From Tenericutes bacterium HGW-Tenericutes-1 (GTDB taxonomy: Bacteria; Bacillota_I; Bacilli_A; Izemoplasmatales; Hujiaoplasmataceae): 43,959 nt of DNA. Of the stretch, positions 25,008 to 32,981 are shown piece by piece. How positions within the stretch are numbered: the stretch's first letter is position 1; the number at the start of each line of letters is the position of its first letter. The translations under genes were made by a program, and so were the position numbers. The stretch covers positions 1-43,959 of the forward strand of contig PGXM01000014.1 of assembly GCA_002839155.1 (NCBI GenBank), given 5' to 3'. Under the pieces are notes generated by a model. It was not told the origin of the DNA. It was given only the letters and a program-made list of their open reading frames with translations, and did not search any database.

Positions 25008-25793
25008 TTATCTTCTTCTTCGAATTCCCATTCCGCCGCTTTTTCCACCGCCACCAATATTTTTAACAACCCCACCACCAACACCAAATATGAGCGCAGC
25101 AGCAATAAGTAAAACGCCTTTTTCCCACCATACGGAATAAGGGGATAAAATTACATAGATAACCCAACCCCAAATATCGTCATAATCACCATAGTCGTCG
25201 TAGTTATCGAGATAAATTTGATACTCGTCCATATCGTAGTTAAATGCTTCATATTCAAATACTTCAACATAAACCACGGTTAACAGCTCATATAGTAATT
25301 GAGCAGTCGACATCGATTCATCCATATCAGTCATGATGGTTTCATCTAAAATATTACCCGCTTCAATCGGACTTAAATACATCTCCATTGTAAATCCGGT
25401 GTAGATATAAACTTCAGACAAAACTAATTCTTCGGGTTTATCTTCATCACCAACATAGAAATAGACGACTAAAATCCCCATGTCGTCAGTTCCTATGCCC
25501 CATTGGTTATAGATATCTGTGATATTATATTCAGCAATATTACTTTCACTTTCAACGGCAAATGTCGCAAATACAATTTGGACGCCTGATATTTCTCCGT
25601 CTTCAGAAACTTCTTCATACAATCGTTCGCCTTCACGAACGATAGTCGATTCAACTGCAGGCACTAATGTATCGGCAAAATCATTCACATAGAACTCATT
25701 TGTTGGATCTGGATAAAGATCATCAGTTTTACATCCCGTTAAGAATAGTAATATCAAACTTAAAAGGATAAAAACTTTAAAAACAGGTTTCAT
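25008..25793 (-). CDS. TPM-domain lipoprotein
   Basis: A 261-residue membrane protein of the TPM_phosphatase (YgcG-like) family. The signal ends FLTGC with lipid at Cys21. The TPM domain spans about 34-170 (YVNDFADTLVP, then GVQIVFATFAV and GIGTDDMGILVVYFYV). A very acidic Asp/Tyr stretch (about 195-212) leads to a helix (about 220-242) and a Gly-rich, Arg-ended tail GGGGKSGGMGIRRRR. It is placed 2 bases after lemA, the usual partner. Function in the family is unsettled; membrane stress or photosystem repair roles are known elsewhere. Confidence 0.88.
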   Translation of the reverse strand: MKPVFKVFILLSLILLFLTGCKTDDLYPDPTNEFYVNDFADTLVPAVESTIVREGERLYEEVSEDGEISGVQIVFATFAVESESNIAEYNITDIYNQWGIGTDDMGILVVYFYVGDEDKPEELVLSEVYIYTGFTMEMYLSPIEAGNILDETIMTDMDESMSTAQLLYELLTVVYVEVFEYEAFNYDMDEYQIYLDNYDDYGDYDDIWGWVIYVILSPYSVWWEKGVLLIAAALIFGVGGGVVKNIGGGGKSGGMGIRRRR

Positions 25794-25795
25794 TC

Positions 25796-26380
25796 TTAAC
25801 TGCCAAATACGATGTCTGGAACATCCGTTGCATCCGCTCCGACTTTCCAGTAGTCATACTCTTTATCGTAACTATAAAGTGATGCATATAAGACGCCAGG
25901 AAATTTTCGAACATAAAGATTGTAATCTTGTACTGATAAGTTATATTGACGTCTTGCTTCTGATAACGCTGATTCAATACCCCAAACTGCATCCATATAG
26001 TCGCCATACGCTTGGGTTGCTTGTAAAGGTTCATTGTCTTCGAATAACACCAATAAATCAGCTAATGCAATCGATTGTAATGCATCCGCATCAATCATGC
26101 CTTGTAAATCACCATTGGCTTTAGCAGTGGCGTAAGCTTCTCTCGCTGAAGTAATCATGTCATAAATTGTTTGTTCATGCGCTTGAAACCCATTGACAGC
26201 CGTTGCGAGTTGAGTTAAGGTGTCATAACGTTGTTGCAACCGGGTGTCAATGACTGAATATTGATAATCGACACTGACATCTTTATCAACCAGTTTGTTA
26301 TAACCAGTTAATAAAGAAATTCCAAAAAATACCACTAAAAATATAACACTTCCAAGAATAATAATCGTCGTTTTCTTCAT
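25796..26380 (-). CDS. lemA: LemA family membrane protein
   Basis: A 194-residue protein with an N-terminal membrane helix (about residues 5-24) and a long helical domain. Family signatures are GYNKLVDKDVSVDYQYSVID (in pieces), LQQRYDTLTQLATAVNGF and the C-terminal YNLYVRKFPGVLYASLY. LemA proteins form a helical bundle with a short exposed N-terminus, and their role is unknown. It is followed at once by the TPM-domain gene, a pairing common in Firmicutes. Ribosome binding site GGGGAGA. Confidence 0.93.
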   Translation of the reverse strand: MKKTTIIILGSVIFLVVFFGISLLTGYNKLVDKDVSVDYQYSVIDTRLQQRYDTLTQLATAVNGFQAHEQTIYDMITSAREAYATAKANGDLQGMIDADALQSIALADLLVLFEDNEPLQATQAYGDYMDAVWGIESALSEARRQYNLSVQDYNLYVRKFPGVLYASLYSYDKEYDYWKVGADATDVPDIVFGS

Positions 26381-26413
26381 ATAATTCTCCCCATTTAAAT
26401 AGTTCTTTTTATA

Positions 26414-26442
26414 AGTTTATCACTAAAATAATGTCTATTCAA
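26414..26442 (-). promoter_or_regulatory. Promoter of lemA-TPM
   Basis: TTGAAT (26437-26442), 17 bases, TAAACT (26414-26419) with TGA extension on the minus strand, about 30 bases before the lemA ATG. Confidence 0.7.
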
Positions 26443-26467
26443 TAGCACTAAATGAAAACAATAATAT

Positions 26468-27247
26468 TTAATACTCATTAACTTCTGGAAAACAATGTTG
26501 ATGAATGGGACCTAATACAAAAAAGCCGTCTCTCATCGGTTTAAATATAGATCCAAACCGTCTTCTACGGTAAGATAAATACATCTTTAGAGTTGACCAT
26601 TCAGTTGTGTTAACTTGAAACTGACTTTGATGTTTTAAAATGGCTTCTTGCGATTTTAATACATCATTTTTTGTAACTGATAAAAACTGGTTTGGACGGT
26701 GAGTATAATAAAACGCCAAGGTCTTATTAAAAGATAATGGCCTGTCTTGATCTATAAAAATCATATTTCTTCTTAACGTTAATGGACTAGAACTAATTAA
26801 CAAAGCATGTTTTGTCGAATTTCCAGCTTTTGCATGATCTGGATGAACTTCAGATGGAAGATATGGATCTGGTGCGAAGATAATATCAGGATTAAACTGG
26901 ATAATGATTTCTGCGAGTTTAACCGCCACATCCCATTCATCATACTTTGCCCCATCGGGAAAATTCAAAAAAAAGGTTTCGCTCACGCCTAATACTTTCG
27001 CACTATGGAGTGCTTCTTCATGGCGTCTTTTAATTAAATCATCAATTTCGACTGTTGCGTCAAAAGAACCGGATCCACCGTCGGTAATAATGGCAAATCC
27101 AACGGTGATACCTAAACTAACCAATTTTGAAATCGTGGCTCCAGCACCGATTTCTATATCATCGGGATGGGGTCCTACAAATAAAGCTCTTTTATGAGAA
27201 ACAATCTTAGGAATGGGAGCTGCAGCTTTTAAGAAAAATGGTTTCAT
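26468..27247 (-). CDS. PIG-L family deacetylase
   Basis: A zinc-dependent N-acetyl hydrolase of the LmbE/PIG-L type, 259 residues. The metal motif is VGPHPDDIEIG and the second His group is PSEVHPDHA. RRHEEALHSAKVLGV is the usual connecting helix. In the family, enzymes of this size deacetylate N-acetylglucosamine-containing compounds, for example in bacillithiol or lincomycin-like pathways or chitobiose use. The substrate cannot be told here. It is a single gene divergent from mrp. Ribosome binding site GAGGT. Confidence 0.9.
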   Translation of the reverse strand: MKPFFLKAAAPIPKIVSHKRALFVGPHPDDIEIGAGATISKLVSLGITVGFAIITDGGSGSFDATVEIDDLIKRRHEEALHSAKVLGVSETFFLNFPDGAKYDEWDVAVKLAEIIIQFNPDIIFAPDPYLPSEVHPDHAKAGNSTKHALLISSSPLTLRRNMIFIDQDRPLSFNKTLAFYYTHRPNQFLSVTKNDVLKSQEAILKHQSQFQVNTTEWSTLKMYLSYRRRRFGSIFKPMRDGFFVLGPIHQHCFPEVNEY

Positions 27248-27280
27248 CGTTTTACCTCATCGAATAGTTCTACTTATGTC

Positions 27281-27309
27281 ATTATAAATCGAAATAGAAA
27301 TGATGTAAA
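27281..27309 (-). promoter_or_regulatory. Promoter of the PIG-L gene
   Basis: TTTACA (27304-27309), 17 bases, TATAAT (27281-27286) on the minus strand, about 34 bases upstream of the start. It lies back to back with the mrp promoter. Confidence 0.8.
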
Positions 27310-27344
27310 GAAATCTAATGCATTTTCATGTGACAAGCAAAATA

Positions 27345-27374
27345 TTGCCATTATTTTTAATAATACGATATAAT
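27345..27374 (+). promoter_or_regulatory. Promoter of mrp
   Basis: TTGCCA (27345-27350), 18 bases, TATAAT (27369-27374) on the plus strand, about 28 bases upstream of the mrp ATG. Confidence 0.8.
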
Positions 27375-27402
27375 ATTGTAGTGTAGAAAGTGAGAGATAA
27401 TC

Positions 27403-28401
27403 ATGAAAAATACCATAGAAGAAATTAAAAAGTTAATTGAAGTAATAGTTGATCCAAGTTCAGGAGAAACTTTAAAAGCAAATAATGCCATCAAACATAT
27501 CGGCATTGATGAAGAAACATCATCGGTTATTATGTTAATTGAAATTGCGGTGAATAACAATGAATTCACTTCGAAATTAAACCGCAGTATTGCTAAAATT
27601 ATAAAACTTGATTTAGGCTATAAAAGTTTATCTGTTGAATACGAACAAGCTCGTCCGAAAAATATCGCAAAGACCATGCATATATTAGCCATTGCTTCAG
27701 GAAAAGGTGGCGTTGGAAAATCGACCATTACTGCAAATTTGGCATTAGCCTTAACATCAATGGGAAAAAAAGTCGGCATTATTGACGCCGATATATACGG
27801 GTCAAACATGCCGAAAATTTTTGATATTGAAAATGAAGAATTATCCGGTACCGAAGATGGAAAAATATATCCTTTTAACATTCGTGGTATCGAGATTGTT
27901 TCTGCCGAATTCATGACAGAAGCTGGTAAAGCTTTAATGTGGCGCGGTCCGATGTTAGGAAAAATCCTAAAAATCTTTGTCTCTGAGACGATATGGAGTC
28001 CCGATTTAGATTTTATGTTAATTGATCTACCGCCTGGAACGGGAGATGTCGCGATGGATGTCAAAAGTTTGATTCCAGATGCTAAAGCAATCCTAGTTAC
28101 GACACCTCACGTCAGTGCTTCTCACATTGCGATAAAAGCCGGCTTTGCTGCTGCTGAACTAAAACAAGAAGTTATCGGTGTAATTGAAAATATGAGTTTC
28201 CTTGAAATTAATGATGAAAAACATTATATTTTCGGTAAGGACGGCGGAAAAATAGTGGCGGAAAAATTAGGTATTCCTTTATTGACTACCATTCCGATTG
28301 GACAACCCGCTTCAGGTCATCATTCGCTTTTTGCTCCAACAGAATATATTGGCATCATGTATCTTAACTTAGCAAGAAAAGTAATCAAAGCGTTTGAATA
28401 A
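27403..28401 (+). CDS. mrp: Mrp/ApbC-type P-loop ATPase without cysteines
   Basis: A 332-residue protein. An N-terminal DUF59-like part (about 1-85) precedes a Mrp/NBP35 ATPase domain. The deviant Walker A is GKGGVGKST (100-108), with IIDADIYGSNMP and LIDLPPGTGDVAMD. Family members carry iron-sulfur clusters through a Cys-x-x-Cys after ENMS. Here that place (264-278) reads MSFLEINDEKHYIFG, and the entire protein has no Cys. It thus cannot be a classical cluster carrier and may resemble regulatory Mrp proteins such as SalA. One of only two plus-strand genes; weak GAGAG binding site. Confidence 0.92.
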   Translation: MKNTIEEIKKLIEVIVDPSSGETLKANNAIKHIGIDEETSSVIMLIEIAVNNNEFTSKLNRSIAKIIKLDLGYKSLSVEYEQARPKNIAKTMHILAIASGKGGVGKSTITANLALALTSMGKKVGIIDADIYGSNMPKIFDIENEELSGTEDGKIYPFNIRGIEIVSAEFMTEAGKALMWRGPMLGKILKIFVSETIWSPDLDFMLIDLPPGTGDVAMDVKSLIPDAKAILVTTPHVSASHIAIKAGFAAAELKQEVIGVIENMSFLEINDEKHYIFGKDGGKIVAEKLGIPLLTTIPIGQPASGHHSLFAPTEYIGIMYLNLARKVIKAFE

Positions 28402-28403
28402 TT

Positions 28404-29693
28404 TTATTCAGTCTCATAGACCGATTGTGGATTTAACATTACAGTCGGTTTTTTTATATTTTGTAATTTCGCAATATCATTGTCAATCGTTACAATTTCA
28501 TACAATGCATCTTTATAACGCTTGTTTGTAAATGAAAAACTTGCGATTTCTTTTGATATTTTTTTGAGTAAAAAAACGGATTGGAATTGATAAGCCAAAG
28601 GGAGTATATGTTGCAATAAAAAATTTCTCAAATCATGATAAGCTCCTAATTCCATTAAAACGATCCAATGATGATAATTGACTAAAGCTCGTTTTGGCAT
28701 TAAACATATTTGATATAATTCGTCTTTTAATTTAACAAACTCTTCTGTGTTTTTATTTTCAAGATTAAACCAACAATTTAAAAACAATGATTCAACATAA
28801 TAACGACTATCTTTGGAGATTTTTTTGATGTTTTCAAATGAATTTTCTCCACCTAAGGCTAATATGAGATAGAAACGATCTTTTTCATCTTGGGTAAGCA
28901 ATTCTAAGAAACTCTGATTTGAAATAGGAATAATGGTTTCATTTTCATAGTACGAGAACTCAACTTGATATAAATCTAATAATGCTAATCGGCGATAATT
29001 TCTTGTGCTTAAAAAGAATCTTCGTGCTTCATCAGCAAATATTCTTGATAAATTGATGAGGCCTAAATACCCATAACATTGAAACTTTAAATATGAAACA
29101 ATACCAAATAAACTAGCATGATGTGATTCTACTTGTTCGTGCATTTCAAGTATTTTTAGGGCTTCATCATATTGATGATTCATGATTTTTGCGGAAGAAC
29201 TTAAAACAATAAAAGCATCGATTGTTTGAGTATCCATCGCGGATAAGAAATGGTATAAGTTATCAGATATTTCAAGCGCAGTTTTTTTATCTCTTGTCGT
29301 TAAATAATAAGCCAACTTAGAAATCTCAGTCAAAATAGAAAATTCAACTTGATTAATTCGTGGCAATAATGTTTCAAATTCTAAAACATTATCGTGGATA
29401 TAATATATTAGTGCCTTTTCAAAGATTTCAATCATTTCTTCTGGTTCCATGATGCTGTGATAATCAAGATTAATTCTTTCCATTATCATGTCAATGTAAC
29501 CGGTGTTGATGGGGACAGCATTGTTTTCAAACTTTGATAAATACGTGTTAGAACAAATGCCTTTCGCAAGTTCTTCTTGAGTCATTTTTAGTTCATTTCG
29601 TTTCTTTTTAATCAATGTACCGAGTCCCCCTAAATAAAATGATACTTTTTCTTGCCTCATTTTTCGCAATTCTAAAATCAAATTGTTTTTCAT
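28404..29693 (-). CDS. XRE-type regulator with TPR-like C-terminal domain (Rgg/MutR-like)
   Basis: A 429-residue DNA-binding protein. The helix-turn-helix lies at about 20-80 (LIKKKRNELKMTQEELAKGI, then NTYLSKFENN). The rest is all-helical and resembles the tetratricopeptide domain of Rgg/GadR/MutR and PlcR-type regulators, which often bind small peptides. I use ATG 29693, with AAGGAG upstream, and not the longer frame to 29891 that would cross the nth terminator. Its promoter region contains a 9-bp inverted repeat, so it probably controls itself. The 3' end of the gene contains the mrp terminator. Target genes and inducer unknown. Confidence 0.85.
   Translation of the reverse strand: MKNNLILELRKMRQEKVSFYLGGLGTLIKKKRNELKMTQEELAKGICSNTYLSKFENNAVPINTGYIDMIMERINLDYHSIMEPEEMIEIFEKALIYYIHDNVLEFETLLPRINQVEFSILTEISKLAYYLTTRDKKTALEISDNLYHFLSAMDTQTIDAFIVLSSSAKIMNHQYDEALKILEMHEQVESHHASLFGIVSYLKFQCYGYLGLINLSRIFADEARRFFLSTRNYRRLALLDLYQVEFSYYENETIIPISNQSFLELLTQDEKDRFYLILALGGENSFENIKKISKDSRYYVESLFLNCWFNLENKNTEEFVKLKDELYQICLMPKRALVNYHHWIVLMELGAYHDLRNFLLQHILPLAYQFQSVFLLKKISKEIASFSFTNKRYKDALYEIVTIDNDIAKLQNIKKPTVMLNPQSVYETE
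28420..28455 (+). terminator. Terminator of mrp, inside the convergent regulator gene
   Basis: 9-bp stem (ACCGATTGT at 28420-28428, ACAGTCGGT at 28441-28449, one G-U) followed by seven T on the plus strand. It sits 19 bases past the mrp stop but within the last codons of the minus-strand regulator. Confidence 0.8.
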
Positions 29694-29721
29694 TGTGTTT
29701 CTCCTTATTTTATAAAATTTT

Positions 29722-29750
29722 GAATTTGAATTATAGAAAATTTCAAATTC
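29722..29750 (-). promoter_or_regulatory. Operator-like palindrome over the regulator's -10 box
   Basis: A perfect inverted repeat GAATTTGAA (29722-29730) - 11 bases - TTCAAATTC (29742-29750). The half-site centres are 20 bases apart, two helical turns. The TATAAT of the regulator's likely promoter (29730-29735 on the minus strand) lies between the arms. The -35 is poor. The layout is what an autorepressed gene would show. Confidence 0.6.
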
Positions 29751-29830
29751 ACAATGAACATTATAAATGAATATCGCCGTATAGAAAAGATTTTTTTGTT
29801 TGAAAAAATAATGTTGTTTTCTCCACCAAT

Positions 29831-29856
29831 AAAAAAACCAATTCAAAGAATTGGCT
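29831..29856 (-). terminator. Terminator of the plsX-rnc-dnaD-nth unit
   Basis: Perfect 7-bp stem (CCAATTC at 29838-29844, GAATTGG at 29848-29854), three-base loop and seven T on the minus strand. The nth TGA stop lies inside the hairpin. Confidence 0.85.
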
Positions 29857-30481
29857 TTTTGCATATTTTTAGAAGCGGACATTGTTTGCATTCTGGCTTT
29901 TTTGCCTTACAAAAGTAGCGTCCAAAAAAGATCAATTTGTGGTGAATTTCAATCCATTGGTGCTCAGGAAACAACTTCATTAACTTGATTTCAACCTTTT
30001 CTGGTGTATCGGATTCAAGGGAAAGACCTAGCCTATAACTGACACGTTTAACATGCGTATCAACCGCAATTCTTGGTATTTTGTGCCATTCGCTCAAATA
30101 GACATTTGCGGTTTTTCGTCCCACGCCAGGAAGTGATTCTAAATCGTCTTGTGTCGAAGGAATGAAACCCTTGAAATCATTGACTATTTTAATTCCTAAA
30201 GCTTTTAAGTTTTTTGCTTTATTTTTATATAATCCTAATGTTTTAATTAAAGCTTCAATATCAGCTAATTCTGCATTTGCTAAATCCGTCACTATTGGAT
30301 ATTTTTCAAATAAAGCTTTAGTGACTCGATTGACCGATGCATCCGTTGTTTGGGCGCTTAACATAATTGCCATTAACAGATGTAAATCTGAATCATAGTT
30401 TAATTCACAATGAGCGTCAGGAAATAAGGATGATATTTCAGAATAAATTGTCTTTGCGACTTCTTGTGTTATTTTTGCCAT
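29843..30481 (-). CDS. nth: Endonuclease III
   Basis: DNA glycosylase and AP lyase that removes oxidised pyrimidines. The 212-residue protein has the helix-hairpin-helix LESLPGVGRKTANVYLSE with its catalytic Lys and the catalytic Asp in AVDTHVKRVSYRLG. The C-terminal [4Fe-4S] cluster ligands are C-x6-C-x2-C-x5-C (CKAKKPECKQCPLLKIC). It overlaps the end of dnaD by 13 bases, the same dnaD-nth pairing as in Bacillus subtilis. Last gene of its operon. Confidence 0.96.
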   Translation of the reverse strand: MAKITQEVAKTIYSEISSLFPDAHCELNYDSDLHLLMAIMLSAQTTDASVNRVTKALFEKYPIVTDLANAELADIEALIKTLGLYKNKAKNLKALGIKIVNDFKGFIPSTQDDLESLPGVGRKTANVYLSEWHKIPRIAVDTHVKRVSYRLGLSLESDTPEKVEIKLMKLFPEHQWIEIHHKLIFFGRYFCKAKKPECKQCPLLKICKKPIL

Positions 30482-31155
30482 GAGTCAAAAAAAGTTTTTA
30501 AAGCTTCAGCATCTTCAGATTTATAGGCAACTTCTTTTGCTTTTTTACTAGATGTTCGTCTTTTTACTAAAATACCATCGACATAACTCAAAGTGTATTT
30601 ATTGGCTTTAATAGCGTCTAAAATGGCCTTTTTAATCTCTAAAGTTTCAAACCGATCTTCAGAAACCCATTTACGAATAATTTCAATTTCAAGGGGTGTT
30701 AATTGCTTTTGAAATTCAGTTTCAATTAAATCAACCAACTCTTCTTCTTGAGAACCATACTTTTTGGTTTTATTATTAATGATGGAGTCTTCAATATTTT
30801 TCATATAATAATCCATGATTAAAGAAATGGCCTTCTTCATGTGAAAAACTTCAGCCTCTTTGCCGCTTTCATTAATAACCATTTCGATGGTGACAAGACC
30901 TTTTTTCATCAATTGTTCTAAAATAGCCATTAATTCATCGATTGATAAAGAAAGATTTTTCACTAATTTCGACGGATTTAAAAACGTTGCGCCTTTCTTT
31001 TTTTGATTATTAAGTTCAATCATTACAAACGCTTCAGATTCATTGATGCCTAATTGTTTATAGTTTTTGAGAATTAGTTTATTGAAATCAAGAACACCAT
31101 CTTCGATTAACTTGACAATTAATTCTGTATCCATATCTAAACCGGCCTTTCTCAT
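30469..31155 (-). CDS. dnaD: DnaD-family replication initiation protein
   Basis: Primosome protein that helps load the replicative helicase. The 228-residue protein has an N-terminal winged-helix part (about 10-100; GINESEAFVMIEL, KGLVTIEM) and a C-terminal DnaB_2/DnaD domain (about 125-205). In the latter, LTPLEIEIIRKWVSED and KANKYTLSYVDGILVKR match the family's conserved YxxxIL region. The start overlaps the rnc stop (ATGA at 31155); ATG 31134, with GAAAGG upstream, is an alternative. Followed by nth. Confidence 0.92.
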   Translation of the reverse strand: MRKAGLDMDTELIVKLIEDGVLDFNKLILKNYKQLGINESEAFVMIELNNQKKKGATFLNPSKLVKNLSLSIDELMAILEQLMKKGLVTIEMVINESGKEAEVFHMKKAISLIMDYYMKNIEDSIINNKTKKYGSQEEELVDLIETEFQKQLTPLEIEIIRKWVSEDRFETLEIKKAILDAIKANKYTLSYVDGILVKRRTSSKKAKEVAYKSEDAEALKTFFDSWQK

Positions 31156-31853
31156 TCGAAATCAATCTTTTCTGTTGGAGCAAGCTTTTCAAGGGTGTTC
31201 TTCGCAGCATCTTGTTCTGCTTCTTTTTTTGTTTTTCCCGTTCCTTCACCCATCCGAATACCATCATCCATTGTCACTCTCGCAACAAATGTACGATCAT
31301 GAGCTGGTCCTGATTCAGCGATTATTTCATAAACTAATGTGCGTTTATCCGATTGAACTAATTCTTGAAGTTTGCTCTTATAATCGTTGTTTTCTTGATT
31401 AATATTTTTCTTTATTTCGGGGAAAACAACCTTGTTTAAAACCTTATATACTTCGGCAATGCCCTTATCAAGAAAAATCGCTCCTAAGAATGCTTCAAAA
31501 GCATCGGCTAAAACAGCTTGCTTTTCTCTTCCCTGATTTTTCTCTTCTCCTTTTCCTAAAAAAAGGTATTGACCTAAATCAAAACTTTTCGCAAATTGGG
31601 ATAAACTGCCTTCACAGACTTCTTGAGCCCGTTTTTTTGTTAATCCACCTTCGTCTTCTGAAGGCATTAATTCATATAAAAACTTTCCAACCGCTAAATC
31701 AATGACAGCATCACCAATAAATTCTAATCGTTGATTGGAAATCGTATCGTTTTCATTAGCATATGAAGGATGTGTCATAGCCTGAATTAATAACTCTTCA
31801 TTGTTAAAATTTAAACCAAAATAGTTTTTAAGTTTGTCCAAATTATTCTTCAT
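31152..31853 (-). CDS. rnc: Ribonuclease III
   Basis: Cuts double-stranded RNA, including rRNA precursors. The 233-residue protein has the signature RLEFIGDAVIDLAVGKFLYE (in pieces: LEFIGDAV), the second catalytic group AVLADAFEAFLGAIFLD, and a C-terminal double-stranded RNA-binding domain (about 160-228, ending GTGKTKKEAEQDAAKNTLEKL). It overlaps plsX by 11 bases. In Bacillus subtilis fabD, fabG and acpP lie between plsX and rnc; they are missing here. Confidence 0.96.
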   Translation of the reverse strand: MKNNLDKLKNYFGLNFNNEELLIQAMTHPSYANENDTISNQRLEFIGDAVIDLAVGKFLYELMPSEDEGGLTKKRAQEVCEGSLSQFAKSFDLGQYLFLGKGEEKNQGREKQAVLADAFEAFLGAIFLDKGIAEVYKVLNKVVFPEIKKNINQENNDYKSKLQELVQSDKRTLVYEIIAESGPAHDRTFVARVTMDDGIRMGEGTGKTKKEAEQDAAKNTLEKLAPTEKIDFE

Positions 31854-32865
31854 TTTTACTCAACTCATTCGTTTCGGCTACGTATTTAGCCACTTTAGGA
31901 AATACTTCTGATCTTACGACATCCGCTGCCTGGCGAATGCCATTATAGAAACCATAGGCTTTAGAAGCCCCTTGTGCTTTAATGACAGGGGCATAAAGAC
32001 CATAAATCATGGCTCCACCGATTTCTTCAGGAGACATCGATTTTTTAAAATTCATTAAGCTTTTTTTCGCTAATAGTGCTCCTAATTTTCCTGTGAAGCT
32101 GCTCTTTAACTCGCGTTTTAAGATTTCTCCCATGCCTTTAGCGACACCTTCCATGGTCTTCATGACAATGTTCGCTGTAAATCCATCGCTGATTAAAATA
32201 TCACAAGGAGGATTCATGACAGATTTTGGTTCAACGTTTCCATAAAACTCAAACAAATCAGTTTCTTTAAATAAGGTAAAAACCTCTTTATCGATGTCTC
32301 TACCTTTGCCTTCTTCAGTACCAATATTAATTAAACCAACAACTGGTTTCTCTCTTTTGAGGACTTCTTTGGCAACAACTGCAGCGAAATAGGCTTGTTG
32401 AAGCATGTGTTCTGGTCTGATATCTAGATTACCACCTGCATCTAAAAGAATTGTTCCTCTTCCATCAATTGAAGGAATCATAGGAGCAATGGCCGTTCTT
32501 TTAAAACCAGGCATTCTTCTAACCAATATATGTGCTCCCGCAATTAATGCTTGGGTAGCTCCGCTTGATACAACAGCATCATTTTCTTGTTTTCTTAAAC
32601 TAGCTAAAGCTAAAGCCATAGAACCGTTTGGATGTTCTTTAATCGCTCTAATGGGATTTTTTTCTCCCATGTCAATGACATAATCGCTTTCAACGATTTT
32701 AATTCTCTCTGTAGAGGTCAAAAACGGCTCAATTTTTGATTTTTCGCCATAGAGTGTTATTTCGATATCTTTAATTTTTTCGATGGCAAGCATTGCCCCA
32801 TGAACTTGTTCTTTTGGAGCGTAATCTCCACCCATTGCATCAACAGCTATTCTTATCATATTCAT
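31843..32865 (-). CDS. plsX: Phosphate acyltransferase PlsX
   Basis: Makes acyl-phosphate from acyl-ACP (or the reverse) for phosphatidic acid synthesis with PlsY. The 340-residue protein begins IRIAVDAMGGDYAPKEQV and has the family strings GNLDIRPEHMLQQAY, GTEEGKG and SDGFTANIVMKTMEGVAKG. Start ATG 32865 has AGGA 7 bases upstream. It follows recG after a 116-base gap in which I see only weak promoter elements, so it may be partly read from recG. In this region it probably works with FakA in using imported fatty acids. Confidence 0.95.
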   Translation of the reverse strand: MNMIRIAVDAMGGDYAPKEQVHGAMLAIEKIKDIEITLYGEKSKIEPFLTSTERIKIVESDYVIDMGEKNPIRAIKEHPNGSMALALASLRKQENDAVVSSGATQALIAGAHILVRRMPGFKRTAIAPMIPSIDGRGTILLDAGGNLDIRPEHMLQQAYFAAVVAKEVLKREKPVVGLINIGTEEGKGRDIDKEVFTLFKETDLFEFYGNVEPKSVMNPPCDILISDGFTANIVMKTMEGVAKGMGEILKRELKSSFTGKLGALLAKKSLMNFKKSMSPEEIGGAMIYGLYAPVIKAQGASKAYGFYNGIRQAADVVRSEVFPKVAKYVAETNELSKNEE

Positions 32866-32981
32866 TTCATAATCCTATGCAAACTATGCTATAGTGATTA
32901 TTTCTCCTTTTTCGTAAAATAATGAGTCAATTGTTTAATAAAACAAAAAATATAGATACTGATAAAAGTATAACATAATTC

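Noticed and set aside
24914..25105. Possible frameshift at the end of the TPM lipoprotein gene
   Set aside because: A second frame overlaps the 3' end, but the Gly-rich, Arg-ended tail is a normal ending for TPM proteins.
27618..28064. Open frame of 148 codons on the minus strand inside mrp
   Set aside because: It is antisense to a clearly conserved ATPase, has no binding site and no family resemblance.
32866..32981. A dedicated plsX promoter or leader RNA
   Set aside because: TTGACT and TATACT boxes exist but none with acceptable spacing; no stable fold was seen.
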